DNA of 64,000 nucleotides from Megalonaias nervosa (GCA_016617855.1 JAECUM010001791.1:1-64000), one strand, 5' to 3'. Positions 11,132 to 21,143 are shown, counted from the stretch's first letter. The notes: generated by a model not told the origin, from the sequence alone. A program made the numbers and translations.

Positions 11132-12527
11132 ATGTCAGTAAAAAATTATCTCGATCTTGCCGAAGAACATGATGCCGACAACATAATGACAGAATTCGAG
11201 TACGTTGAATACCTCTACGGGAACTCGAACGAACCAAGTAAAGCTGGTGTTAGAAATTTTAATACACGTGACGAGGATGTGTATCTATTACCGCACAAGG
11301 CAGTGTTAGAAGTTCGTGGTCGAATTATGACGGTGGCTGATCCATCTGTCGCAATTGCAGCTGGCATAGAAATTGTACTTGTCAATAACGGCTGAAGTTT
11401 GTTTAAAAGTAAACGGTATCAACTGGCTAATCAACCAGTGCAATATATTTCAATGACTTGCCTATAGCGAGTACGGTACTCAATATCGTCTCGTTCAACG
11501 ATGATTACTTGAGATCTGTGGCCATACATATGATATGGTTGAGGATACCTCATTCGGGACAGCTGTTTCAAGCGAATTCCGCATTGGTACTGGTGATCCT
11601 GCCGCAGATAACAATAATCTAATTGCCAATCCAGCTGCTGATGATGCAGTAAGATTAGCTGTTACTAATATACGACGACAGCAATACAACGAAGGTTATG
11701 CCAAATGAAATGCATTTGCCGCAGAGTCTCGCCAAATAACAATGATGCTTCCGTTAAGCACAATCTTTGGATTTTGCCGTGATTACAAGAAAGTATTTCT
11801 AGAACTAAAGCACACACTTATTTTAGATCGGGCGGATCAAAACGATTGTATAATGCACGCCGCAGGAGTTGCTGGAGGTCAATTTGTTATTACAAGATTA
11901 GCTCTGTGGATGCCACGAGTTGTTCCGTCGATGGGTAAAGCAATGGAACTCGAATCACTATTTACCGCTTGGACAAAAAAGATATATTTTCAGCAAAACA
12001 GAATTTATCAAACAGCTATTCCTAACACAACTGATTACACATGGCGTGTTGCAACTGCGTCAAGCGAAGAATTACCTCGACATTTGTTTGTTGTATTTCA
12101 ACGACAGGAACGTCGTGATAACCAAGAAATGAACAACTCCGTATTTGATAACCCAGATATCAGGCGTAGTTTTGCTTGGATAAATTCTAGGCAATATTCC
12201 AAGCGTGCAGTCGAAAGCAATTTTGCTGTAGATGCCACCAGGAACATATCTCGGCCGTATATATACCTTATGGAAGCAATGAAAAAATATCAGGACGCTG
12301 ACAGTGGGTCTCAGATACCAATAGAAGAATTTCGATCATTATACCTTATCTTTTATTTTGACATTTCAAAACATTCCAAACAAGCTATCAGATCGACTGC
12401 TGATATTGAAGTCACTTGGACGCTTGGCGTGGTGCCAGCTGAACCATATAACGTATACGCGCTAGTTGTCAGTGATAGATTTTTAACAATCGACGCGACT
12501 AAGGAAAAAATGACTGTACAAGTATAA
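11132..12527 (+). pseudogene. Major capsid protein, double jelly-roll (hexon-like)
   Basis: This was the main shell protein. The start MSVKNYLDLAEEHD at 11132 follows an AT-rich leader (AAAATAAAATG). The first 87 codons are open to a TGA at 11393. The reading then shifts frame at least twice between about 11390 and 11530, settles into a third frame, meets an in-frame TGA at 11706-11708 and stays open to 12527. The 261-codon 3' part carries MMLPLSTIFGFCRDY and LALWMPRVVPSM, phrases I associate with the second jelly roll of Polinton-type capsid proteins. Total coding length is about 465 codons, at the short end for the family. The gene order (penton, small peptide, capsid protein) is the usual one. 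The 3' half is much better preserved than the 5' half. Confidence 0.8.
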
Positions 12528-12552
12528 TTTGTGTGACAAACAAGTATAATCA

Positions 12553-12942
12553 ATGAAAACGAAATACACAACAACAGAAATATATCTAACGCCAGGTCAA
12601 ATTAAAAAGTTATCAACTGCGACTGACAAGCGTAACTCTGTATCTTTAATGATATCCCCAACCACTCAAGGGACCGCAGTAAATGTAATGTTAACTAGAC
12701 AGCAAATCAATACACTCGATCGGGGAAAACCGTTTGTGCTTAAATTATCTATTTCAAAAATAATAGCTTTGGCGGTAGACGGCGGATTTCTCGGACCGGC
12801 ATTTTCTGTAATAGCTAGTGCAATTCCAAAACTTTTGACAGTACTAGAAACATTGGGGTTAGCAGCCGCGTCTGGGGCAGTATCAGGGTCAACTAAAAAA
12901 GCAGTAACCGGCGATGGTGTCAAACAAATATGTCGTCAGTGA
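12553..12942 (+). CDS. Capsid-associated protein, LTxxQ repeat and hydrophobic tail
   Basis: 129 codons, open. The N-terminal half has paired strand-like segments with the phrase YLTPGQIKKL and a second copy VMLTRQQINTL about 40 residues later. The C-terminal half has DGGFLGPAFSVIASAIPKLL followed by an Ala/Gly-rich hydrophobic stretch. A protein with repeated LTxxQ segments and a GGFL hydrophobic tail is very frequent in Polinton-like elements of aquatic animals and lies next to the capsid gene; its exact role is unknown to me. The last few residues differ from the usual Gly-rich ending, and a frame change near 12920 would extend it to about 12970. Confidence 0.6.
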   Translation: MKTKYTTTEIYLTPGQIKKLSTATDKRNSVSLMISPTTQGTAVNVMLTRQQINTLDRGKPFVLKLSISKIIALAVDGGFLGPAFSVIASAIPKLLTVLETLGLAAASGAVSGSTKKAVTGDGVKQICRQ

Positions 12943-12988
12943 CTTCCTCACGGCGACACGACTGTTTTATATAACAAGAAAAAATAAC

Positions 12989-13176
12989 ATGCCAACTAAA
13001 AAATCTTCAACAACTAAAAAAAAGAAAACAAAACGTCCTGAGTACGAACGACAAAGTCGTCGAGGGCAACAAAACAAGGAGGAATCATTCCTTTCGCTCT
13101 GCTTTTAGCAGGATTAGCTGGCAGTTTAATTCAAAATCTACTAGGAATGACACTACCAGGACCCAGACGCCGTTGA
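12989..13176 (+). pseudogene. Small basic peptide with C-terminal hydrophobic helix
   Basis: The start MPTKKSSTTKKKKTKR at 12989 gives a strongly basic N-terminus of about 30 residues. A frameshift in AACAAGGAGGAA near 13078 separates it from a hydrophobic helix (PFALLLAGLAGSLIQ) ending in PGPRRR and TGA at 13174-13176. A Lys/Arg-rich head plus one membrane-like helix suggests a core or membrane-active virion peptide. The stop overlaps the presumed start of the protease frame. No name can be assigned. Confidence 0.5.
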
Positions 13177-13583
13177 GTAATTTTGATATACGCCAAAAAT
13201 TGGATGACATCGGATTTCGTTGAGTATATTCTAAAGAAGAATTAGATAATATTTCAGCAGCTGGTTCGTGTGTAGTCAATATACAAGACCTTGACGATGG
13301 ATCCGGCACTCACTGGGTTGCTGTTTACGGTAACAATTATTTTTACTCGTTCGGACTTCCTCCGAGCAATCTCATTAAAAAATATATGTTTAAAAAATTT
13401 AAAAATATAAATTACTCGTCTGATCAGCTACAGCCAATTGGGACAACCTCTTGTGGATACTATTGTATAATGTTCATAAAACAAATGTCACAATCCTCTG
13501 GACTGGATTTTTTAAAACTTATTTTACAGTTTGACAAGCAACCTTCTCACGCGAATGATGAGATTGCAATTAATTTTGTATAA
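13173..13583 (+). pseudogene. Adenain-like cysteine protease (maturation protease)
   Basis: The frame runs from about 13173, where a TTG stands in place of an ATG, to TAA at 13581-13583, with one internal TGA at 13221-13223. Catalytic elements can be read: His in THWVAVYG (13311-13313), oxyanion Gln at 13431-13433 and nucleophile Cys in TSCGYYC (13452-13454). Gln and Cys are 7 residues apart, as in adenovirus protease (Gln115/Cys122). The acidic member of the triad, usually Asp or Glu in a YFD-x-(F/Y)-G context, is replaced: the sequence reads YFYSFG, with Tyr at 13344-13346. So both the stop and the residue change argue against activity. The role would be cleaving capsid precursors during particle maturation. 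Confidence 0.8.
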
Positions 13584-13596
13584 ACTCGTGGATGTA

Positions 13597-13760
13597 ATGT
13601 CAACATATTGTCTCAAGTGTAAAACTAAAACAGAAAATAAAGATGAAACAACAGAAAAAGAAACAAAAAATAATAGAATAATGCTATTTGTGCAATCTGC
13701 GGAAAAAGAAAAAGTATGTTTTTTAAAAATCTCCAACGACAGGTGACAAGGTTATTTTAG
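13597..13760 (+). pseudogene. Small zinc-ribbon protein
   Basis: It starts at ATG 13597 with a CLKC pair at residues 5-8. A second pair, CAIC, appears near 13690-13700 but in the adjacent frame, so a one-base shift separates the two halves of the ribbon. The product would be about 54 residues, Lys/Glu-rich between the knuckles. Small ribbons of this type (resembling the DUF5679 family) often precede or are fused to the PLA2-like gene in Polintons. The longer 71-codon ORF beginning at 13531 overlaps the protease and is not the right start. Confidence 0.55.
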
Positions 13761-13777
13761 TAGATGATTAATATATA

Positions 13778-14263
13778 ATGAGATGCAAGTCCGATTATGA
13801 TAGAGATCTCTGTCTGGAGCAAAATAAAATTCTTACATATTGTCAGAAATGCAACAACAGAGAAATGATTGGAACAGGTATGGATATATACAAATTAATT
13901 GGCAAATTACCAAAACCAAAAGACGGTTGGACATTGCCAGGATCTAAATACACTGGATCTTATAATCTTCTTGATAAACAACTAGATGAAAACGATATAC
14001 TGCTGCCAGGACAGGAGCCTTACAATCAAGTTGACGCAGTAGCAATGCGTCATGATATCTGCTACCGGGACAACGAACAAGATAAGCACGGCTGTGATAA
14101 AGTAATACTAGACGAACTTCGTGATATGAAACCTGTGAATATGCGAGAGCGGGTTGATTGAAAGTTGCTGCAGGGTTTTATTGGATCAAAATATAAATTA
14201 GGACTCCGTAAAAAGGAATTGTCAGTGATTCCATCGCTAGCGTTACAGCTACTCAAAACCTAA
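13778..14263 (+). pseudogene. Phospholipase A2-like protein
   Basis: The open part is 13778-14161 (127 codons). The same frame continues past a TGA at 14159-14161 to TAA at 14261-14263 with plausible coding sequence (FIGSKYKLGL). The core has LPGSKYTGSYN, then PYNQVDAVAMRHDICYRDN, which is the catalytic His-Asp helix of PLA2 followed by a Cys/Tyr as in the Polinton/parvovirus-type group. The calcium loop is atypical: TGSYN where secreted PLA2s have G-x-G-N. In related viruses this activity helps the particle breach endosomes. Here the stop, plus a truncated C-terminus relative to the open frame, suggests loss of function. It lies directly upstream of the integrase core. Confidence 0.75.
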
Positions 14264-14544
14264 AAAAAATCAGTTTACGCGACGGAAAGTTGTCGCAAAT
14301 GCCTTTGACGATATCTGGGCGATAGATTTAGTTGATGTGTCAAATCTAGCTGAATTTAACAATAATAAAAGATATCTTTTTAATGTTGTAGATTTTTTAG
14401 CAAATATGCTTTTAGTGTACCGGTTTCAGATAAAACAAGAACACCAATAACTGATGCGTTAAAACAAATAATAACAAGTACAGAAAGAAAACCAAATAGG
14501 ATCTGGACTGATCATGGAGCAGAATTTTTTAATAAAATATTTGA

Positions 14545-14547
<3 letters not shown>
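14264..14547 (+). pseudogene. DDE (retroviral-type) integrase core, 3' truncated
   Basis: Reading starts close after the PLA2 stop with TRRKVV, then AFDDIWAIDLVD, the first strand and first catalytic Asp (about 14323) of an rve-type integrase as found in Polintons. One frameshift near 14400 precedes a second block ending in IWTDHGAEFFNKIF with the second Asp at 14510-14512. The sequence then runs straight into an AG microsatellite at 14547, so the catalytic Glu and C-terminal chromo/SH3 region are missing. No N-terminal HHCC domain is visible between the PLA2 and the core. Integrase inserts the linear genome; this copy is inactive. Confidence 0.78.

Positions 14548-14580
<33 letters not shown>
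14547..14580 (+). repeat. AG microsatellite interrupting integrase
   Basis: Seventeen AG units directly after the second catalytic Asp block. Sequence beyond it (GCGGGGGCGACC...) no longer looks like integrase. It marks the present right edge of the recognisable viral element. Confidence 0.95.
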
Positions 14581-14583
<3 letters not shown>

Positions 14584-15223
14584 GGGGCGACCATTTGGAC
14601 ATTTTTATATTAAATAATTAATAATCGATTTTTAGAACATCATAATAGGTTTAAGAAACGACAAAAAGAAAGCATGAAATAACGCTACAGTATGTGTGCC
14701 TCGTAACCGACAAATTTAACATACAGGCTTAGTGTTGACTGGCTATTGCAACTATGTATCATTGATATTATGAACACTGTAGATAGATCCCAAGGAAAAA
14801 CGTAAACATACCATTACGACAAACCAGATTACTGTAGGTTACTTGGTACAAGTTCAGTTTTAATGTTTTCGTCCAGCGGAATATATTTTTCTCTCTCACT
14901 CCAGAATTTTGCTTATTTTGTCTCTTACGCACGAGAGGGAAGAGGGGAATGGAATAAGAAAGGATTCCGATGAAATTGTGTACCATTTTAATTTCATTTA
15001 GAAAACAGGGACTATTAATACTTTTTATCGTTATTTTCATATGTCATTTATGATTAATGAATGAGTAGAAATTCATCATTGATCTATAGGCCTGCAGCTG
15101 ATAGAATATTTAAATATTCGTATTACTGCGCCATGGGCGGATCACAATTTGATATACCAGTAGTATTGGTATATCAATTTGCTTTATACCAACACTTTAA
15201 ATGCCATGTTATTTTTAATGTAT

Positions 15224-15226
<3 letters not shown>
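14581..15226. other. No recognisable gene
   Basis: AT-rich. I see neither more integrase nor an inverted repeat matching the left side of the element. Confidence 0.4.

Positions 15227-15292
<66 letters not shown>
15227..15292. repeat. AT microsatellite
   Basis: Thirty-three AT units. Confidence 0.97.
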
Positions 15293-15295
<3 letters not shown>

Positions 15296-16214
15296 TGTGT
15301 GTGCTAATTCGTTTTATCATAAACAGCTCTGATTTAATGTAATCTTTATTTTCTTAGTGCCATGTCAATTCTTCCGTCCAGTCTGCACGCAGTAATGGCT
15401 GTGAGGAGTGATTTCCTTTTTTATGTGTATGGAATGTCACAAATCTGTACTGCAACGTTAATCAACATTTTAGCACTTGAACGACATGTAATATCGATTG
15501 CTAGTCAAAAAGTGGATAAGTAGCTAAAAAAAAAAAAAACATGATGATCAATAGCTGCATAAAGCGGGCTGTGGACGCGCAACACTGGAGTCTGTAAGCG
15601 CTGTACTGAAGGCACAACAAAACAAAGTTAAAGTGAAATAAAATAAAAACGTGTAGAAATAACAGCTTCGTGCACGTATTGTAAATGTACAGGAAACTGA
15701 AAAGAAGCTATAGACGCTCACGTATATATTGATGTATCCATCCCGTGGATGAATTCAGCCATTCTCGGGTACAAAGCAGTTGATTTACTGCAATCGGTTG
15801 ATGGGTATTTGTTCCTTATTTATCTTTTCTCAAATTCTGAAATTCATTTATAACAAAGCGTCCAACCAATACCACATCTCCAACATATGTATAGGTTGGT
15901 TCAATACCCTTAGCTGAAAGTAATGGTCAGTACACAGAAAACTACGGGAAAAGTACATCGTACATCCCAATAAACTATTCGCTAAAACAGTGTCTACAAA
16001 CTCAACAAATCTGCATAGGATGGACATCACAAACTTTTTCAGCAGACACACAAAGAAGGGGGTATGGTGGTGAATGAATCTTTTCAGTATGGCACAATTA
16101 CTGAAATCACAACAGTTTAATTTAAGGCAGATCGAAAATTGCAAAAGATTTCCCAAGGTTCATAAACCTTTCGTTGATTTTATCCACTTCCTTCGCATGA
16201 CTCCTATTACGATT
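15293..16214. other. No recognisable gene
   Basis: Includes an A-run near 15526-15539 and a 102-codon minus-strand ORF at 15848-16156 without any motif I recognise. Confidence 0.4.
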
Positions 16215-16960
16215 AATACAAGAGTCCCTAGAACAGACTGACGTTCTAATGGTCGAAAAGAATTTCCAGGAATTCCGGATAAGACCATTTCTTCTTTATG
16301 AAAGCTGAGTGTTAAAACCACCTCTGATATTCTTCAGATAAACAAGATTTTCAAATTAGTTATTGTGGTGGACATGACAGATGTCAGACTGTAATAATTT
16401 TCGGTTAGGAACAGCAAGACGTCCTAAGAAGTATTCTGGTGGAAACCCAATGTTGATACGTCTTCCCGTTTTGGCGGAATAATTTTCGCTTAGGACCAAC
16501 AAGACGTCCTAAGAAGTATTCTGGTGGAAACCTAATGTTGATACAACTTCCCGTTTTGGAGAAGTATCGATAACAGGATTTTGAAGATGGCTGCCGTTGT
16601 GGTCACACTGGATACCAGATTGACTCGATTTCCATTTACGACCAACAAGACTTAAGAAATCTTTTGGTGAAAGCACGCTGTTTATATTGCCAGGCATCGA
16701 GGAGAAGTAGCGATAACAGCGATTATCAAGATGGTCATTGTGGAAACGACATTGGAATCCAGATGGACATCATTTTCATCTACGACCAACTAAACATCAT
16801 AAGAAGTCCTTAGTGAAATCCCCATGCCGATATGACCATTCATTTAAAGGTGGTGATAATAAGATCTTCATGATGGCCACTGTTTTAGCCATATTTCATG
16901 ATTAAATGGTAAAACTTAAATTTAGGACCAAGCAGACATCATAAAAAGTCGTTCAGTGAA
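16215..16960 (+). repeat. Leader-plus-145-bp-monomer element, copy 1
   Basis: A leader (ACAAGAGTCCCT..., AAGAATTTCC-x-GGAATTC near 16259, then GCTGAGTGTTAA) is followed by degenerate monomers. Each has GGACCAACAAGACGTC, a TAAGAAGT phrase, TCTGGTGAAA, GTAGYGATAACA, AAGATGGCTGC and CATACTGGAT. The GACCAAC phrase recurs near 16494, 16641, 16783 and 16923, a period of about 145 bp. The leader-plus-core-repeat layout recalls the pearl/HINE-type non-autonomous elements of bivalves; that assignment is inference. Confidence 0.75.
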
Positions 16961-17945
16961 CAAGAGTCCCTTGAAGTTTACTGACGCTCTATCTGGCGGA
17001 AAGAATTTCCGGGAATTCAAGCCTTTCCTTCCTTTTAAATGCTGAGTGTTAAGACAACCTCTGATTTTCTTCAGCGATACCAAAAGTTTCAAATTAGCTG
17101 CTGTGTGAACATATTGAACGTCACCTTTTGACCATTTTCATTCTGTATAATGTAGACACTATTAGAAATGTTTTGGTGAAAATCCAGGCCATAATGATCG
17201 TGAGTCGTGACAACAATATTTAGTAAGACAGTGGTTGTGCCAGCTATACTGGATTTACGACTTGAACCATTTTCATTTAGGGCAAAGCAGTATCATAAGA
17301 AGACAGCTGGTGAGAACCCCGTGCTAAAATAGTCATCCATTTGGAAGTAGTGATAACAATATTTTCAACACAGGACGTTCCACTGAGGAGTAGCAATAAC
17401 TAGATTTTCAGACGGCTACTGTTTTGGTCATATTGAACGTCAGAGCTGATCCGCTTTCATTTAAGACCAACTAGACATAATAAGATGTATCTCAGCGAAA
17501 ACCGTCCACTGGGGTGGTGGTGGCATTAACGTGATTTTCAAGATGGCACTGTGGCGGCCATATTGGATGCGCAAGCGGAAACATTTTCATTTAGGTCCAA
17601 CTAGACATTGTAAGAAGTCTTCTGGTGAAAACACCGTTTCAATATGAGTTTCCGTTCAGAAAGCGCTGCGAGAAACCATATTTCAAAGACGGCTGCTGTG
17701 TCAGCCATAATGGATGTTAGATCAGCAAGATTGTCATTTAGGACCAACAAGTCATATAAAGTCTTTTAGTGAAAAAAAAAAACAAAACATGTATGACCAT
17801 CTGTTCAGGATTAGAAGCGATGACAAAGATTTTCAAGATTATTGCTGTGGCGGACATAATGGACGTACGATCGGTACTAGTTTCATTTTTGAACCAACGA
17901 GAACATGGGATAAATGTGTGTGTGTGTGTGTGTGTGTGTAAAGTG
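16961..17945 (+). repeat. Leader-plus-145-bp-monomer element, copy 2
   Basis: The same leader restarts at about 16961 (ACAAGAGTCCCTTGAAG, AAGAATTTCCGGGAATTC near 17000, GCTGAGTGTTAAGACAACC). Monomers follow, with GACCAAC-like phrases near 17465, 17594, 17736 and 17893. It ends in a TG microsatellite at 17915-17939. It stands head-to-tail with copy 1. Confidence 0.75.
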
Positions 17946-18111
17946 TCATGGTAATCCAACAAGTAGTTTAGGTGGAACAGCAATAACAAACTAGAGCTAA
18001 CGGAAGGATGGGCGGACGAAGAACAACATACCATTTCATAAGCTCTCACTAACTATGACCAGTCAAGATAAAATATCACTTTCATTACTTAATCAGAGAC
18101 AATGGTCGCAA

Positions 18112-18231
18112 CCACGCCATGTATCACACAATATTTCCACGACTTCACAATGCTTCGATGCACCTAAAGGGAAGCATCAATAACGTCATAAAATAATCAT
18201 CACGTATTTTCGAACTGCGCACTCAGCGTTG
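18112..18231 (+). repeat. Short repeat X, copy 1
   Basis: About 120 bp beginning CACGCCATGTATCACACAAT, repeated with only a few differences at 18912-19032. It contains CACCTAAAGGGAAG and AATAACGTCATAAAATAATC. The pair brackets R1 copy A as direct repeats. Confidence 0.85.
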
Positions 18232-18902
18232 AGGTGGCGCTCTTCAGTTTCGTATTTTGCATAGGATTAGAATATTAAAGAAAAAGAATTTCCCAGGGTT
18301 TCCTCACTGGTTATACTTCCTATTTAAAAAAGACCTTGTATATCTTAGGTATTGTTCAAAGAACCTTGAATTCCCTTTATTTAGTGTATGATTGATGGGT
18401 GTAATATAGGTTGTAGAGTATACAGCTTGGCCTTACTCCAGATGTGCATCTTTAAAAAAAAAAAAAAAAATGCTAGCTCCACTTGGTCATTTTCACTTTC
18501 TGAACTTCAGAGGTAAATTATTAAAAAAAGAGCCGATTACGTTGTTCTTTTTTTGTTTGTTTTTTTAACATTTTATATATTTGGTAGTTCATTCACTGCA
18601 CTTTCAGAAGCTGATATTGTCTAGTCCGGCAAAATTCATTTTTCCTATTTTAATAGCTGCTATAGATAGTGTACTTTCGACTAATTCAGGGTGTATTTTT
18701 TTACACCAAGGAACAGTAATTTTAGTTAGCAGTATGCTAAAATCATGTACAGTTTCCACAAGTACAATATACAAAGAAATGTCAGCCATATTACATCAAA
18801 GTAGCATTGATGTATGCCAACATTCTCTCCACTGTGCATGTTTCAAATGCAAACAATTTCACCTTACACACGTCACTCTCTCAAAAGTATTTAATAACTG
18901 GT
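18232..18902 (+). repeat. R1 dispersed repeat, copy A
   Basis: A 0.67-kb unit of unknown class. Landmarks: GGTGGCGCTCTTCAG, AAGAATTTCCCAGGGTTTCC, GTATACAGCTTGGCCTTACT, CACTTGGTCATTTTCACTT, CACTTTCAGAAGCTG, CAAAGTAGCATTGATG and CTCTCTCAAAAGTA. The 128-codon ORF across its second half (18581-18967) is not conserved as a reading frame in copies B and C, so I do not treat it as coding. Confidence 0.85.
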
Positions 18903-18911
18903 GTGCATCCA

Positions 18912-19032
18912 CCACGCCATGTATCACACAATATTTCCCCGACTTCACCATGCTACGATGCACCTAAAGGGAAGTATCAATAACGTCATAAAATAATCAT
19001 CGCGTATTTTCGAGCTGCGCACTAAGCGCTGA
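18912..19032 (+). repeat. Short repeat X, copy 2
   Basis: Second copy of the 120-bp repeat at 18112, over 90 percent alike by eye. It lies immediately after R1 copy A. Confidence 0.85.
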
Positions 19033-19129
19033 TCTGTCAACAGAGGACTAAGTCTGCATCCGGGAAACTGACTCTAACTGAAACACTTCATGGCCTTCTT
19101 ACAAAAATTTATCTCCGCAATACTGGTTG

Positions 19130-19790
19130 CGATGCTCAGTTTCACACCTTGAATAGGGTTTGATTTTTAAAGAAAACATACTTCCCCATAGTTTCTTCAC
19201 TGGTCAAGCGGGTTATTTAAAACTGACATTGAACATCGTATGTATTGTTAAAATAACTTTTATTCCATTTATTTTGGTGTATAATTGATCGGGTGTTATT
19301 TGGGTTACAGAGTATACAGCTTGACTTGACGTCAGATGCGCATCTCTCAAAAGACTGCTAGCTCCTCTTGGCCATTTTTGCTTCCTGTATTTTAAAGTTA
19401 AATAAAAAAAATACCTAGCCGAAAAACCTTATATTCTACTTTTTATATATTTCATTATTCATTCATTGCACTGTCTGATGCCGGTAATCTAATCCCTATT
19501 TTAAAATCTAATAAAGTTAGTGTATATTGGACCAGTTTAGGCTCATTGTTTCTAGCACATGAGAGCAACCATTTTATCAGCTTTCAGTACATGGAAGCAA
19601 ATATTTCATCGGCTGTCTGCTCTAGACAGTGCAGTTTCAATAATTACCATATATAAAGAAATTCAGTCTCTGTACATCAAAGTAGCATAGAGGTAGTGCA
19701 ACATTCTCTGCACTGTGCATGTTGCCATAGCAAACAACTTCCCCTTTTATAGGTCCTTCCCTCAAAAGTACATACTAACTATTGAGCGCT
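19130..19790 (+). repeat. R1 dispersed repeat, copy B
   Basis: Diverged copy in the same orientation as A. Shared landmarks are GTATACAGCTTGACTT, TTGGCCATTTTTGCTTCCTG, CATTGCACT, TCAAAGTAGCATAGAGG and CACTGTGCATGTT. It contains a segment (TCATCGGCTGTCTGCT region near 19600) that is shared with copy C but missing from copy A. Confidence 0.8.
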
Positions 19791-20515
19791 ACGATAATGT
19801 AAGGATAGGTATTATTATTGTTGTATGATTTTATGTTGGTTGTATAGCTGAAACATGTCAATCGCAAGCATCAGATCAGTCCATTTGAATAATTCTAATG
19901 TGCGTCTTTCACAGAACAGTATCCATTAGTAGCAAAGTCCCACAAAAGCGCCCACTCCACCAACATGATGCAAAATGAGATATTTAATAAAATGCAAATT
20001 GCAGTTTCTCAGCATATCAGCCAGTGGTATGCTTAACGACAAGAACATGAAACCACAATTTTCAATGACAATGTCACTAATAAATTTTACAGTTTGAACA
20101 GGGATGGACTAGATGTAGTTTAGAGAGGTCAAAGGTTTGCTAATGCTTATAACCCTGGTATACAGAAGAAAGCGAATCTGTTTCGTCATCATTCTTCCTT
20201 AATATTAATTTAAATGAATGAAAAGAAACATTTTTCACATACTGTTTCTTACGCTTAAAGCAAAAGTTTTACATTTAAGCCGTCTTTACTTTTGTGTCCC
20301 AAAACTTGTAATTTCCTAACAGTTAAGCTCATTTCACTCACAATACTGCCACAAGGCATATGGTATAAGCAATAACAAAATAGGCATAAATAACTTTATT
20401 CGTACAAAACCTCAATGTGCCAGTGTCAATGTACCATTTGACTGAGAAAATAATACATAATGATCTGAAAAAAGAAAATTAATTACACAACTGTTAATAT
20501 CTGGTTTACGATTGC
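19791..20515. other. No recognisable gene
   Basis: Sequence between two R1 copies. No ORF or repeat of note. Confidence 0.4.
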
Positions 20516-21135
20516 CTTCTCTAAAGTTTCGCACTTTGCATAAGTTTTGATTGTTTAAAGAAAAAGAATTTCCCAGGTTTTCCTCACTGGTTAACCTGAT
20601 TATTTAATACTGATATTGAATATCTCGGGTATTGTTTTAAAAAAACCAACTAATTTCCGTTATTTTTGTGAATGACTTATGATTGTAATTTGGGTTATAA
20701 AGTATACAGCTTGGTCTTACTTCGGATGTGCACCTCTCTCCAAAAGATAGATATCTGCTTGGTCATTTTCACTTCCTGGACTTCAAAGGTAAACTGGAAC
20801 AAACGAGCCGAAAAGTCTTTACTTGTTATATGCGTTATGAATCATTCACCGCACTTTCAGAAGCTGGTATTGTCTAATCTGGAAAACTTTATTTTTCAGT
20901 AATTTAATAACTGATAAGGTTAGTGCACTTTGGACTACTGTAGGCTCATTTTCTTCCCAGCATATGTGAAGAGCCATTTCATCAGCTGTCTGCTTTAGAC
21001 TGTGCGTAATTTCAATAATTAGCACGTAAAAATTTCAGTCACAGTACATGAGAGTAGCATATGCCAGCATTTCCTCCATTGTGCATGTTGCCAATGCAAA
21101 CACCTTATACCGATCCCTCTCTCAGAAGTACATAA
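20516..21135 (+). repeat. R1 dispersed repeat, copy C
   Basis: Third plus-oriented copy, with AAGAATTTCCCAGGTTTTCC, GTATACAGCTTGGTCTTACT, CACTTTCAGAAGCTGGTATT and CTCTCTCAGAAGTACATA. A foldback transposon is inserted just 3' of it at 21153. Confidence 0.8.
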
Positions 21136-21143
21136 TACAGTAT

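Larger units (their letters stand above)
4828..14580. mobile_element. Polinton/adintovirus-like integrated element, decayed
   Basis: About 9.7 kb of tightly packed genes unlike the rest of the window. The recognised set is FtsK/A32-like packaging ATPase, penton-like protein, pX/pVI-like peptide, double jelly-roll major capsid protein, adenain-type protease, PLA2-like protein and DDE integrase, which is the known Polinton/Maverick and adintovirus combination. Genes left of about 8.2 kb run mainly on the minus strand and those right of it on the plus strand. Most genes carry one or more stops or frameshifts, so the copy is not functional. Neither terminal inverted repeat nor the 6-bp target duplication usual for Polintons was found. 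The right end is interrupted inside the integrase by a GA microsatellite at 14547. No protein-primed DNA polymerase B is visible, so either the ends are deleted or this is a polymerase-less relative. Confidence 0.88.

Noticed and set aside
4828..14580. Exogenous adenovirus or sequencing contaminant
   Set aside because: Multiple stops and frameshifts, an embedded microsatellite and continuity with host-type repeats indicate an old genomic copy.
18581..18967. 128-codon ORF as a host gene
   Set aside because: It lies in repeat R1 and the frame is not kept in the other copies.
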